A stretch of DNA of 63,462 nt from Anoxybacillus thermarum (GTDB lineage: Bacteria; Bacillota; Bacilli; Bacillales; Anoxybacillaceae). Position numbers and translations under genes: made by a program. Under the pieces are notes generated by a model, which did no database searches, had not been told where the DNA came from, and saw only the letters and a list, made by a program, of their open reading frames with translations. Positions 18,864 through 28,137 of this stretch are shown one piece after another. Where the stretch lies: positions 1 to 63,462 of the forward strand of contig NZ_JXTH01000008.1 in NCBI RefSeq assembly GCF_000836725.1, written 5' to 3'. Position 1 is the first letter of the stretch; each line of letters begins with the position of its first letter.

Positions 18864-19745
18864 TTACTTACGAACTTGGCTCATAACTTCTTCAGCGAAG
18901 TTATCTTGGCGCTTTTCAATACCTTCGCCTACTTCGTAACGGATGAAGCTTTTCACAGTCGCGCCATTAGACTCTACAAATTGACGCACTTTCACATCTG
19001 GATTTTTCACGAAGCTTTGCTCAAGTAAGCAAATGTCTTCAAAAAATTTGCCTAAACGGCCTTCAACCATTTTTTCAACGATATTTTCAGGCTTTCCTTC
19101 ATTTAATGCTTGTTGTTTTAACACTTCGCGCTCGCGAGCGATTTCATCTGCAGATACTTCATCGCGAGACACGTATTTTGGATTAATTGCCGCAATGTGC
19201 ATCGCTACATCTTTTGCAATGTCGCTATTTGTTGTACCTTCTAACACAGTTAATACGCCGATGCGTCCGCCCATGTGTAAATATGCACCAAATACAGCGT
19301 TGTCTCCTTTTTCAACAACCGCAAAGCGACGTAACGTAATTTTTTCACCAATTTTAGCGATCGCTGCATTGATATGTTCTTCTACTGTCGCACCGTTATC
19401 CATTTTTTGTTGTAATGCTTCTTCGACTGTTGCAGGCTTATGCTTTAATAAATGGTCAGCCAATTCTTTTACTAATGTTTTAAATCCTTCGTTTTTCGCA
19501 ACGAAGTCTGTTTCAGAGTTTACTTCTAAAATCACTGCTGTATTTCCATCTACTTCGATTAACGTTGTTCCTTCCGCTGCAATACGATCTGCTTTCTTCG
19601 CTGCTTTCGCCATTCCTTTTTCACGAAGCCAGTCGATCGCTTTTTCCATATCACCGTTTGTTTCTGTTAATGCTTTTTTGCAGTCCATCATCCCTGCGCC
19701 TGTTTTTTCGCGCAATTCTTTTACCATTTGAGCAGTAATTGCCAT
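18864..19745 (-). CDS. tsf: Elongation factor Ts
   Basis: Nucleotide exchange factor that recycles EF-Tu. The UBA-like N-terminus [25 protein letters not shown] and the core [10 protein letters not shown] motif that contacts EF-Tu are clear, and the C-terminus ends in [20 protein letters not shown]. The frame extends three codons upstream to 19754, but the family start is [11 protein letters not shown] at 19745, nine bases after AGGAGG. It follows rpsB with a terminator between, which would make the amount of EF-Ts lower than that of S2. Confidence 0.97.
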   Translation of the reverse strand: MAITAQMVKELREKTGAGMMDCKKALTETNGDMEKAIDWLREKGMAKAAKKADRIAAEGTTLIEVDGNTAVILEVNSETDFVAKNEGFKTLVKELADHLLKHKPATVEEALQQKMDNGATVEEHINAAIAKIGEKITLRRFAVVEKGDNAVFGAYLHMGGRIGVLTVLEGTTNSDIAKDVAMHIAAINPKYVSRDEVSADEIAREREVLKQQALNEGKPENIVEKMVEGRLGKFFEDICLLEQSFVKNPDVKVRQFVESNGATVKSFIRYEVGEGIEKRQDNFAEEVMSQVRK

Positions 19746-19785
19746 ATGAAACATCCTCCTTTTTTATGTGCGAAATCGTATGTAC

Positions 19786-19804
19786 ACAAACCGAAACGGT
19801 TTGT
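19786..19804 (-). repeat. Small perfect hairpin in the tsf leader
   Basis: ACAAACCG (19786-19793) pairs with CGGTTTGT (19797-19804) with a three-base loop. No U-run follows, so it is not a terminator. It lies between the rpsB terminator and the tsf ribosome site. Confidence 0.6.
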
Positions 19805-19826
19805 ATGCTTAGTATGCCCGTTTTTT

Positions 19827-19869
19827 CTTAAAAAAAGGTGATAAAAGGCTTCCCCCTCTTATCACCTTT
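19827..19869 (-). terminator. Terminator behind rpsB
   Basis: AAAGGTGATA (19834-19843) pairs with TATCACCTTT (19860-19869); seven T residues follow on the minus strand down to 19827. A strong intrinsic terminator inside the rpsB-tsf unit, eight bases behind the rpsB stop codon. Confidence 0.85.
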
Positions 19870-19876
19870 CACATGT

Positions 19877-20587
<711 letters not shown>

Positions 20588-20628
20588 TCATCCTCCTAGA
20601 TGGTTTTTTTCCTCCGCCCACGTCATTT

Positions 20629-20662
20629 TTAAGCAAGACTGCAAAGCAGCACCGTTGCTTAA
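20629..20662 (-). promoter_or_regulatory. Structured leader of rpsB
   Basis: TTAAGCAA (20629-20636) pairs with TTGCTTAA (20655-20662), and an inner stem CTGC (20639-20642)/GCAG (20646-20649) forms within it. No U-run follows on the minus strand. The fold lies between promoter and ribosome site, where an S2-binding autoregulatory element would be expected; binding is not shown. Confidence 0.45.
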
Positions 20663-20694
20663 ATCGATGAGCGTGTGTATTCACACCAAATAGA

Positions 20695-20723
20695 ACTATA
20701 TCATAATTAAAAAGCACATTCAA
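20695..20723 (-). promoter_or_regulatory. SigA-type promoter of rpsB
   Basis: Minus-strand TTGAAT (20723-20718) and TATAGT (20700-20695) with exactly 17 bases between. The -35 begins directly after the stop codon of the swrB-like gene, separating the ribosomal genes from the motility operon. Confidence 0.75.
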
Positions 20724-21179
20724 CTACTTTTGGTGAAATTTAAGCAAAAGCTCTATTTCTGTCTTCCCCCGATTTAACACCTTCGCGATTTCATCTATTG
20801 TTTTTCCTTGTTGTTGAAGTTTTAACGCTTCTGAAACGAGCGACTTGAGCGACGCCTCTTCCTTCAGCGAAGTTGTTGATAATTCCACTCGGTCAACAAC
20901 GTCTTCAACTGGAAGTCGCACTTGTTCGTCCCGAAATGGAGGAGAGGCTTCTTTTTTCTTTTGACGAACGGCCGATGATGTCATTTGTTTAACAAATCGT
21001 TCGTTTTCCTCTTTAAACTGCATTAAATATGTCGTCATCATCGTTTCCATTTCGCGAATGAGCTCCGCTTGCTCTCTTTCTGTCTCTTTAATTTTTGCCC
21101 ATTTTAATGACAAAAGAATAATGAGAAAAAGCGAGACACCATGCAAAACGAAGCTGATCAACCATAAAAACGTCGTCAT
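20724..21179 (-). CDS. swrB: SwrB/YlxL-like membrane-anchored protein
   Basis: A 151-residue protein with one N-terminal membrane helix (about residues 3-25), a charged coiled-coil region (about 28-80), a polar linker, and a C-terminal helix-turn-helix-like segment (ALKLQQQGKTIDEIAKVLNRGKTEIELLLKF). Position after sigD at the end of fla/che matches swrB of B. subtilis, which promotes assembly of the basal body and activation of export; similarity is mostly in layout and the C-terminus. GAGGG five bases before the ATG at 21179 sets the start; the open frame reaches 21206 but overlaps the gene before it. Confidence 0.75.
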   Translation of the reverse strand: MTTFLWLISFVLHGVSLFLIILLSLKWAKIKETEREQAELIREMETMMTTYLMQFKEENERFVKQMTSSAVRQKKKEASPPFRDEQVRLPVEDVVDRVELSTTSLKEEASLKSLVSEALKLQQQGKTIDEIAKVLNRGKTEIELLLKFHQK

Positions 21180-21189
21180 ATCATCCCTC

Positions 21190-21447
21190 TTATCCGATAA
21201 AATCAATATGTGTTCCTTTGTAAGGATGTTTACTTTTTTCTTTTTTCTCAGACTGTTTTTTCCACTTTGCGCGTTCGCTTTGTTCCGCTCTCGTCACTTG
21301 TTGCCGAAGGCGCTCATCTTGTTTCTTCATTTCTGTTGCAAGCTGTTGCTGAGCAAGCTGTCCGTACTGTTGCATATGTTCTTGCCATTTTCCGAGCTCA
21401 TGCGTTTTCGGCAACGCCACTTGTAACTCGACTAATTTTAAACTCAT
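21190..21447 (-). CDS. Small conserved-looking coiled-coil protein between sigD and swrB
   Basis: I do not recognise this 85-residue gene. It starts at ATG 21447 behind AAGGAAGTGAGAAC, and the open frame upstream of that overlaps the end of sigD. The product begins MSLKLVELQVALPKT, is very rich in Gln, Glu and Lys from residue 20 to 75 (a likely long helix or coiled coil), and ends HPYKGTHIDFIG. It has no signal peptide or membrane helix. No counterpart lies here in B. subtilis as I recall it. Being between two motility genes, it is probably co-expressed with them. Confidence 0.7.
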   Translation of the reverse strand: MSLKLVELQVALPKTHELGKWQEHMQQYGQLAQQQLATEMKKQDERLRQQVTRAEQSERAKWKKQSEKKEKSKHPYKGTHIDFIG

Positions 21448-21481
21448 GTTCTCACTTCCTTCATAAAGTGATGAAGGACTG

Positions 21482-22222
21482 TCATATCGCTTGCTCAATC
21501 AGTTTGCGCATTTTAAATAAAGCTTTTGCGTGAATTTGGGAAATTCGTGACGTAGACAGCCCCATAATATGCCCGATTTCTGTAAACGTCAATTCCTCTT
21601 TGTAAAATAAACTAATCACTAGCTGTTCTTTTTCATTTAGCTGTTGAATGATATTCACTAATTGCTCAATTTGTTCTTTACGCAACATATGTTCTTCTGG
21701 TGGCAGAGATCGATCATCGCGAATCGTAAATGACGGCTGATCATCGTCATCATCAAACGGTCGCTCATCGAGCGATAAAACATGGGCGAAAAACTGTTCG
21801 GTCATCACCGCATACACTTCATCTTCTGAAATGTTTAATGCTTCTGCCACTTCTTTGGCGCTGACATCACGCATATATTTTTGTTGCAACTGCTCAATTG
21901 TTGCCTCTATTTTTTTCGCCTTGTCTCGTACGCTGCGCGGAAGCCAGTCTTCTTTGCGCAATCCGTCTAAAATCGCGCCACGAATGCGAAAAGAAGCATA
22001 CGTATCAAATTTTAAATCGCGTGATGGATCAAACTTTTCTAGCGCATCATATAACCCAAGCAGCGCTAAGCTTTTCAAATCTTCTCTTTTCACGCTTTTC
22101 GGAAGGGATGAAGCAATACGTTGCACATGATAATCGACAAGTGGCATGTATTTTTCGATCAATTGATCGCAAGCGTCGCGATCGCGGGCATCCATCCACT
22201 TTTGCCAGCATTGCTCAATCAT
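21482..22222 (-). CDS. sigD: RNA polymerase sigma factor for flagellar late genes (SigD/FliA)
   Basis: Directs transcription of late flagellar, chemotaxis and autolysin genes. The 246 residues cover sigma region 2 (LVDYHVQRIASSLPKSVKREDLKSLALLGLYDALEKFDPSRDLKFDTYASFRIRGAILDGLRKEDW split over about 28-93), region 3 (about 100-140) and region 4 with a helix-turn-helix (EELTFTEIGHIMGLSTSRISQIHAKAL, about 210-236). An acidic DDDDD stretch links regions 3 and 4. As in B. subtilis it lies near the end of the fla/che operon, so its level depends on transcription across about 26 kb. Confidence 0.96.
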   Translation of the reverse strand: MIEQCWQKWMDARDRDACDQLIEKYMPLVDYHVQRIASSLPKSVKREDLKSLALLGLYDALEKFDPSRDLKFDTYASFRIRGAILDGLRKEDWLPRSVRDKAKKIEATIEQLQQKYMRDVSAKEVAEALNISEDEVYAVMTEQFFAHVLSLDERPFDDDDDQPSFTIRDDRSLPPEEHMLRKEQIEQLVNIIQQLNEKEQLVISLFYKEELTFTEIGHIMGLSTSRISQIHAKALFKMRKLIEQAI

Positions 22223-22250
22223 ATCATCCCCCCTAAATGTTAACGTTCAT

Positions 22251-22565
22251 TTACTTTTCTTCCTGCCTCAATAGTTGTCGAATATACTCTGCTACTTTTT
22301 GTTGCTCTTCTTCGTCTAAACTTTCAATCATCTGTTCCACTTCCATTTCATCCGATGGTGTTAACGACATATTTTGTACGGATGCATCTTTTTGAATAAA
22401 CGCCGTCATCCAACGAATGATAAATGCAAAAACAAAGAAAACAACAAATGCGATCAACGAACGTATCATAGATGTCCATACACTATTTTGCAATAATGAA
22501 GAAAAAAAAGCGACGATACAGCCAAATAAGGCAAAAATCACATTAAATTTCCATGTACTAACCAT
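22251..22565 (-). CDS. Small membrane protein of unknown function between cheD and sigD
   Basis: Not recognised. The 104-residue product has two hydrophobic segments (about residues 6-26 and 32-54) separated by a short polar turn, then an acidic tail (SDEMEVEQMIESLDEEEQQKVAEYIRQLL). Its ATG overlaps the cheD stop codon (TAATG), so it is a true member of the operon with coupled translation. B. subtilis has no gene here as I recall. It could be a membrane anchor or a small regulator of chemotaxis or SigD; the sequence does not decide. Confidence 0.75.
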   Translation of the reverse strand: MVSTWKFNVIFALFGCIVAFFSSLLQNSVWTSMIRSLIAFVVFFVFAFIIRWMTAFIQKDASVQNMSLTPSDEMEVEQMIESLDEEEQQKVAEYIRQLLRQEEK

Positions 22566-23068
22566 TACATTTCCCGTACCCCTTGATTTACTGTGCGAAT
22601 GAGCAACATGCCTGTTTTCGGATGAAATTCTATCGTCCGTCCACTATTCCCTCCGACGTCTTCAGCAACGATTGGGATGCGAAAACGTTGAAGCTGCTCA
22701 CGAACAGCCTCAACGTTGCGCGGTCCGATGCGCATCATATCTGTCGTACCTGTACGAAATTGAAACATTTGCGCACCGCCAGCCATTTTTGCCTTCAAAT
22801 GACCATTTCTTCCCCCCGCTCCAATGACTCGGCGTACTAACTCTTCAATCGCAGTGTCGGCATATTTCGCTACATTCATTTTTTCGGATTTTGCTAACGA
22901 TGAATCAGGGAGCATGACATGCGCCATCCCTGCCACTTCTTTTGCTAAATCGTATACAACGACACCGACGCAAGAGCCAAGTCCACACGTACGAATGACA
23001 TGTGGTGCCTTTACTACATTCATGTCAGCAATTCCTACTTTGACGACTTGAACAATTTCACTCATCAT
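22565..23068 (-). CDS. cheD: Chemoreceptor glutamine deamidase CheD
   Basis: Deamidates specific glutamines in chemoreceptors and, in Bacillus, forms a complex with CheC that controls adaptation. The 167 residues include [12 protein letters not shown] with the catalytic cysteine, the [10 protein letters not shown] histidine segment, and KMAGGAQMF. The frame opens three codons upstream, but ATG at 23068 follows GGTGTGGAAC and overlaps the cheC stop. It lies directly after cheC, its functional partner. Confidence 0.94.
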   Translation of the reverse strand: MMSEIVQVVKVGIADMNVVKAPHVIRTCGLGSCVGVVVYDLAKEVAGMAHVMLPDSSLAKSEKMNVAKYADTAIEELVRRVIGAGGRNGHLKAKMAGGAQMFQFRTGTTDMMRIGPRNVEAVREQLQRFRIPIVAEDVGGNSGRTIEFHPKTGMLLIRTVNQGVREM

Positions 23069-23693
23069 GTTCCACACCTAAAGCCCGAAAAATAATGTGA
23101 AATGATTCAGGGTCAGGGAGTAGGAAAAAGTGTCCTTTTACACGATCATCAGGCTGATGTTCTTCATGAATGGCTGTATCAACGACAATGACATGATCGC
23201 CGACGCGCGACATTTCAATTAAACCATAGCTTAAAATCGCACCAATCATATCAATGCTAAGCGCCGGAACAGATGGATATAAATTTAAATGGGTGAAATC
23301 TGATAAAGACGATAAATACGAACCGGCTAAAATGTTGCCTAGCTCTTGCAACGCAGATAGCGACAATTCCGAACAATCTTGCTCTAGTTTAAACTGCTCA
23401 TCGCCAATCATTTGTTGAATAAATCGTTCCGCTTGTTCAATAGATAATACGAAAAACATATTGCCTGGCGCATCTCCTTCAATGCGCAGGAAAACAGCGG
23501 CGACGACATTGTCAGCTCCTCCAACAATATCCATCATTTCATCAAATGAAATGATGCGCACATCCGGAATCGTCATTTCAATTTTTTTATTTAACAGCTT
23601 TGATAACGCTGTTGCTGCGTGACCCGCACCAATATTTCCAATCTCTTTTAGTATGTCCATATGGACGGCATCCATCCGTTCGAAATATGACAT
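23058..23693 (-). CDS. cheC: CheY-P phosphatase CheC
   Basis: Dephosphorylates CheY-P and inhibits CheD. Two copies of the CheC/FliY active-site motif are visible: [20 protein letters not shown] (about 12-31) and [19 protein letters not shown] (about 112-130), each with the Glu-x2-Asn pair that acts in hydrolysis. Length 211 residues. The frame opens with TTG at 23699; the ATG at 23693 lies ten bases after AAAGGA and gives [12 protein letters not shown], close to the usual family start. It sits between cheW and cheD. Confidence 0.94.
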   Translation of the reverse strand: MSYFERMDAVHMDILKEIGNIGAGHAATALSKLLNKKIEMTIPDVRIISFDEMMDIVGGADNVVAAVFLRIEGDAPGNMFFVLSIEQAERFIQQMIGDEQFKLEQDCSELSLSALQELGNILAGSYLSSLSDFTHLNLYPSVPALSIDMIGAILSYGLIEMSRVGDHVIVVDTAIHEEHQPDDRVKGHFFLLPDPESFHIIFRALGVEHDE

Positions 23694-23700
23694 GGACAAT

Positions 23701-24132
23701 TTATCCTTTCTCTGTTTTTAATACTTTTTCTAAGTTTAATAAAATGAATAGGCGTTTTCCAATTTTCACAACCCCGTTAATGTATTCCGCTGTTGTTGTA
23801 TCCACTACTTCTGGTGGCGGTTCAATCGCTTCTGTTGAAATATCAACGACATCGTTTGCCGCATCAACAATGAAACCAACTTCCATATCATCGAGCGCAA
23901 CGATAATGACGCGCGTATGATCAGAAAACGCAGCTTCCTCTAAACCGAAACGCATGCGCAAGTCAATAATCGGTGTTACAACACCGCGCAAATTAATGAC
24001 GCCTTTTACATATTTCGGAACGCGAGGAACACGCGTAATATGTTGAATTTTTTCAATTGAACGCACTTGTTGAACTGGAATGGCATATTCTTCGTCTTTT
24101 AATTGAAACACAATCACTTTCAGCTCAGCCAC
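23701..24132 (-). CDS. cheW: Chemotaxis coupling protein CheW
   Basis: Adaptor linking the CheA kinase to chemoreceptors. A 143-residue SH3-like double barrel: KVIVFQLKDEEYAIPVQQVRSIEKI, VPRVPKYVKGVINLRGVVTPIIDLRMRFG and IVALDDMEVGFIVDAANDV. The long open frame overlaps the end of cheA, but GAGGGGG eight bases before GTG at 24132 gives the normal family start (AELKVIVF), leaving 25 bases between cheA and cheW. Confidence 0.96.
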   Translation of the reverse strand: MAELKVIVFQLKDEEYAIPVQQVRSIEKIQHITRVPRVPKYVKGVINLRGVVTPIIDLRMRFGLEEAAFSDHTRVIIVALDDMEVGFIVDAANDVVDISTEAIEPPPEVVDTTTAEYINGVVKIGKRLFILLNLEKVLKTEKG

Positions 24133-24157
24133 ATTATATTCCCCCTCTCGCTTGTCC

Positions 24158-26170
24158 CTACTTAATGAGCGCATTGCAGTCAATAATGAGCGCCACTTGC
24201 CCGTCACCTAAAATGGTCGCTCCAGAAATCGCAAACACGGACGTTAAGTAGTTGCCAAGCGATTTTAACACCACTTCTTGTTGACCAATAAACGCATCGA
24301 CGACAAGTCCGGCCATTTTTTCACCTTTCCGTACCATGACGACCGATAAGAAATCGTCTTCTTCCTTGACGACAGGCACTTCAAAAATATCTTTTAAGAA
24401 TAAGAGCGGAACAACTTTTCCACGGAAATCAATGACTTTTTGGTTATGAGCATGCAAAATATGTTCTTTCTTCACAATAGCCGTTTCGATAATAGATGAC
24501 AACGGAATTGCATATTTTTCCTTTTGAATTTCAACTAACATGACAGAAATAATAGATAGTGTAAGCGGTAGTTGGATCGAAAAGATAGAGCCGACGCCTT
24601 CCTCTGAATCAATCGATACCGAACCACCAAGCGATTCAATTGTGTTTTTTACGACATCTAAGCCGACGCCACGTCCAGAAATATCAGATACTTTATCTGC
24701 TGTCGAAAAGCCTGAAGCGAAAATCAGCTCATATACTTGCTTATCCGTTAAGTTCGCCGCATTTTGTTCGGAGATAATGCCTTTACTAATCGCCTTTTTC
24801 AACACTTTTTCACGGCTAATGCCCGCACCGTCATCTTCAATTTCAATAAATACATGGTTGCCGCTATGATACGCTTTTAACTTGACTGTCCCTTCTTCCG
24901 GCTTTCCTTTTGCACGGCGCACATCCGGCGTTTCAATACCGTGGTCGATCGCATTCCGCAATAAGTGAACAAGCGGATCGCCGATCTCATCAATCACCGT
25001 ACGGTCAAGCTCCGTTTCTGCCCCGATAATTTCAAGGTTAATTTTCTTTCCTAAATCGCGAGCTAATTGGCGAACCATGCGCGGGAAGCGGTTAAATACC
25101 GTTTCAACAGGCACCATGCGCATATTTAAAATGATGTTTTGCAAATCACCTGAAATGCGTGACATGCGTTCAACCGTTTCATGTAATTCCGGGTTGTTTA
25201 GCTCGCGTGAAATTTGTTCCAACCGCCCGCGATCAATGACAAGCTCTTCGAACAAATTCATTAATATATCGAGCCGCTCAATATTTACGCGAATCGTTTT
25301 ATTGCTCACTTGCTTTCCTGTTTGCTTTTCTTCTTGTGTTTCTTGTTTTTTATCGACCGTTTGTTCAACCGTTTTTGTTTCTTCTTTCTGTTCCTTTTTC
25401 TGCTCTTCTTTTTGTTCGACCGTGTTTTCAGATTTATGTAAATCAACTGGCCGAACATTTACTTCTTCTACTTCTGATACTTTCATAATGCGTTTTTGTA
25501 ATTCGTCTTGTGATACTTTTGTCACAACTGTCACGACAAATTGATCGTCAAATTGTTCTGCTTCAAGCATTTCTACTGACGGAACAGATTTGATCACTTC
25601 ACCAATTTGTTCAATGACTTCAAAAATCATAAATACACGAGCTGCCTTTAATAAGCAGTCGGAACGCAATTTCACGCTCACTTCGTAGCTATAAAATCCT
25701 TGCTCAGCTGACTGTTTTAAAATAGTGTATTCAAATTCATCGTATGTTTGCTCTTGGATTGCATTGCTTTTTTGTGGAGCGACAACTACTTCTCCTTTTT
25801 CGATTTGCTTTAACTGCGCGACAACGGCTGTAACGTCACGCTTTCCATCCCCACCTTCTGCAATGGAAACAACCATCGCTTCTAAATCGTCAACGGCACG
25901 GAAAATGACATCAAGCAACTCAGGTGTCACAGCAATTTTCCCATTGCGAATCGCGTCGAGCACATTTTCCATTTGGTGTGTTAAATTAGCTAAGTCCTCA
26001 AACCCCATCGTCGCTGACATCCCTTTTAACGTATGGGCAGAACGGAAAATTTCATTGACGATCGACACGTCATCTGGATTTTTTTCAAGCTCTAACAATT
26101 GTTCGTTAATCGTTTGTAAATGTTCTTTACTTTCATCAATAAATACTTCGAGGTATTGACTCATGTCCAT
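24158..26170 (-). CDS. cheA: Chemotaxis histidine kinase CheA
   Basis: Receptor-controlled kinase that phosphorylates CheY and CheB. Domains in order: P1 phosphotransfer with FRSAHTLKGMSATMG and the phospho-accepting His46; P2 (about 155-250); a Lys/Glu/Gln-rich linker (KEEQKKEQKEETKTVEQ) ; P3 dimerisation (about 285-345); P4 ATPase with HLLRNAIDHGIE, IEDDGAGI and GRGVGLDVV; P5 CheW-like. The frame opens six codons upstream, but AGGA before ATG 26170 and the start MDMSQYLEVFIDESKEHL match the family. Length 670 residues. Confidence 0.97.
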   Translation of the reverse strand: MDMSQYLEVFIDESKEHLQTINEQLLELEKNPDDVSIVNEIFRSAHTLKGMSATMGFEDLANLTHQMENVLDAIRNGKIAVTPELLDVIFRAVDDLEAMVVSIAEGGDGKRDVTAVVAQLKQIEKGEVVVAPQKSNAIQEQTYDEFEYTILKQSAEQGFYSYEVSVKLRSDCLLKAARVFMIFEVIEQIGEVIKSVPSVEMLEAEQFDDQFVVTVVTKVSQDELQKRIMKVSEVEEVNVRPVDLHKSENTVEQKEEQKKEQKEETKTVEQTVDKKQETQEEKQTGKQVSNKTIRVNIERLDILMNLFEELVIDRGRLEQISRELNNPELHETVERMSRISGDLQNIILNMRMVPVETVFNRFPRMVRQLARDLGKKINLEIIGAETELDRTVIDEIGDPLVHLLRNAIDHGIETPDVRRAKGKPEEGTVKLKAYHSGNHVFIEIEDDGAGISREKVLKKAISKGIISEQNAANLTDKQVYELIFASGFSTADKVSDISGRGVGLDVVKNTIESLGGSVSIDSEEGVGSIFSIQLPLTLSIISVMLVEIQKEKYAIPLSSIIETAIVKKEHILHAHNQKVIDFRGKVVPLLFLKDIFEVPVVKEEDDFLSVVMVRKGEKMAGLVVDAFIGQQEVVLKSLGNYLTSVFAISGATILGDGQVALIIDCNALIK

Positions 26171-26184
26171 TGTTCCTATCCCCC

Positions 26185-27255
26185 TCAAACTTGTACGTGC
26201 TTCATTGCCGCTTCAGCAATATCATCAACATGAACAATTTCATCAACGACGTTCGCAGCAATGGCCGATTTTGGCATACCGAATACGACTGAAGATTCAG
26301 CAGATTCTGCAATAACAAACGTTTTACCAGACATTTTTAACTGTTTTAATCCTGCTGTGCCGTCTGAACCCATTCCCGTCATAACGACGGCAATTTTTTC
26401 GTAATCTGTTAGAGCGCTTAACGACTCAAACATGACGTCAACCGAAGGGCGATGTCCGTTGCGCGGTGCTGCTTCATCAAGATGAATGGCAAGCGATGTA
26501 CCGACACGTTTGACATATAAATGTTTTCCACCCGGTGCGATATATGCCGTCCCTTTTTGAATAACTTCACCGTCTTCTGCTTCTTTCACGCGAATATCGC
26601 ATAACGAATCGAGGCGGTTCGCTAACGATTTTGTAAATCCTTTTGGCATATGTTGCACAACTAAAATAGGCGCATCAATCGTCGCTGGAAATTTCGTTAA
26701 CACGTGCTGAAGCGCACGCGGACCACCCGTCGATGTGCCGATTGCGATGATTTTTTTCTTTCCGCTCACATGTTGTCGTTCGCTTACCTCTATTTTACTA
26801 TATTGCTTTTGTGGCAACATAGACATTTTTTGCTTTGTCTTTACCGTTCGCAAATTCGCTTCGCTTGCCAAAAGCACCTTTTCGATCATTTTATCTTTAA
26901 TTTTATATAAATCTAGTGAGATGGCACCTGATGGTTTAGCGATAAAATCAACGGCACCGTATTGCAACGCTAAAATTGTATTTTCCGCTCCTTCTTTCGT
27001 CGTGCTTGAAATCATCACGACAGGAAGCGGTCGTTTCTGCATAATATGCTTTAGCGTTTCAAGCCCGTTCATGACAGGCATCTCAACATCTAACGTAACA
27101 ACATCCGGTTGTAATTGCTCAATTTTTTGTAGCGCTTCTTGTCCGTCACGAGCGGTCCCGACAACGTGCAAGCGCGGATGTTCTGACAAAAAGTCGCTAA
27201 TTAATTTTCGCATAAAAGCAGAGTCATCAACGACAAGCACTTTTGCTTTATTCAC
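26185..27255 (-). CDS. cheB: Chemoreceptor methylesterase CheB
   Basis: Removes methyl groups from receptors, and deamidates in many bacteria, under control of its receiver domain. The N-terminal receiver has VVDDSAFMRKLI and the phospho-aspartate in VVTLDVEMPVMNG (about residue 54); the C-terminal esterase has AIGTSTGGPRAL with the catalytic serine, VVQHMPKGF with the histidine and TGMGSDGTAGL with the aspartate. At 356 residues it is full length. It begins with GTG. In the operon it sits between flhG and cheA. Confidence 0.96.
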   Translation of the reverse strand: MNKAKVLVVDDSAFMRKLISDFLSEHPRLHVVGTARDGQEALQKIEQLQPDVVTLDVEMPVMNGLETLKHIMQKRPLPVVMISSTTKEGAENTILALQYGAVDFIAKPSGAISLDLYKIKDKMIEKVLLASEANLRTVKTKQKMSMLPQKQYSKIEVSERQHVSGKKKIIAIGTSTGGPRALQHVLTKFPATIDAPILVVQHMPKGFTKSLANRLDSLCDIRVKEAEDGEVIQKGTAYIAPGGKHLYVKRVGTSLAIHLDEAAPRNGHRPSVDVMFESLSALTDYEKIAVVMTGMGSDGTAGLKQLKMSGKTFVIAESAESSVVFGMPKSAIAANVVDEIVHVDDIAEAAMKHVQV

Positions 27256-27267
27256 GGCGATGATAAC

Positions 27268-28137
27268 CTACCTTTCTAAAAAGTATTGACGCAGCTTGGC
27301 AAAAAAGTGAAACGGACGTTTCTCTTTCTCCTCATGCTCTTCATCTGCTAAATAGCGATCTGTCATTTGTACGAGCGCCTTGCTCGCCTTAGCACTCGGA
27401 TCAAACAAAAGAAAAGGTGTTTGGCGAATGACAGCTGTGCTTACTGTTCGATCTTCTGGCACATATCCTAAAGCATGTAGCTCTTTTCCTAAAAAACGTT
27501 TCGCTACTTGTTTTAAACGTTGTAACGTTTCCATGCCTTCTTTGTCCGAACGAACACGATTCACTAGCACATAAATCGGAAGTTGCGAATCCGCTAAATG
27601 AATGTATTTCATCATTGCGTATGCATCAGTTAAAGCTGTCGGTTCAGGCGTTGTCACGATGAAAATATCATCAACCGCCTTTAACAGTTGAAGACGATCT
27701 TCGGACATCCCCGCCCCCATATCAAAAATAATGTAATCATATTGCGCAGAAACGTGTTGTAACTGTTCAATAAAATATTCCACTTGTTGTTCGTCCATAT
27801 GAAAAATTTCGGTAAATCCCGTTCCTCCTGCAATAAACGCCAACTCATTCGGTCCTATCTTTATAATATCATGAATGGTGACATTTGGACGAAAAATATC
27901 GATGATCGTATGGGATGACGTTTGTCCAAGTAAAATGTCGATATTTCCCATTCCAATATCCATATCAAACAACAATACATGTTTCCCCCGTTGACGTAGC
28001 GCTAATGAAAAATTTAGCGAAACGTTCGACTTTCCAACGCCGCCTTTCCCACTTAACACAGCAATCGCTTTCGTTTCTGAACCGCTTTGCATTTTTTTTA
28101 CACGTAAACGTAAGCTTTCCGCTTGATCTCTCATCAT
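27268..28137 (-). CDS. flhG: MinD-like ATPase FlhG (YlxH), regulator of flagellar number
   Basis: Works with the SRP-like GTPase FlhF to set number and place of flagella; FlhG stimulates FlhF GTPase activity through its N-terminal tail. The tail MRDQAESLRLRVKKMQ (residues 2-17) holds the expected activating segment. The deviant Walker A is VLSGKGGVGKSNVSLN (about 28-43), then LLFDMDIGMGNIDILLG and YIIFDMGAGMSE. Length 289 residues. The start overlaps the flhF stop by four bases. Confidence 0.95.
   Translation of the reverse strand: MMRDQAESLRLRVKKMQSGSETKAIAVLSGKGGVGKSNVSLNFSLALRQRGKHVLLFDMDIGMGNIDILLGQTSSHTIIDIFRPNVTIHDIIKIGPNELAFIAGGTGFTEIFHMDEQQVEYFIEQLQHVSAQYDYIIFDMGAGMSEDRLQLLKAVDDIFIVTTPEPTALTDAYAMMKYIHLADSQLPIYVLVNRVRSDKEGMETLQRLKQVAKRFLGKELHALGYVPEDRTVSTAVIRQTPFLLFDPSAKASKALVQMTDRYLADEEHEEKEKRPFHFFAKLRQYFLER

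Noticed and set aside
20629-20662. Terminator behind swrB
   Set aside because: The stem lies downstream of the rpsB promoter and is followed by AAATG, not a U-run, on the minus strand.
24540-24869. Plus-strand open frames over cheA and similar ones over fliK, topA and tsf
   Set aside because: All are antisense to well-supported genes, have no ribosome sites and show biased shadow compositions.
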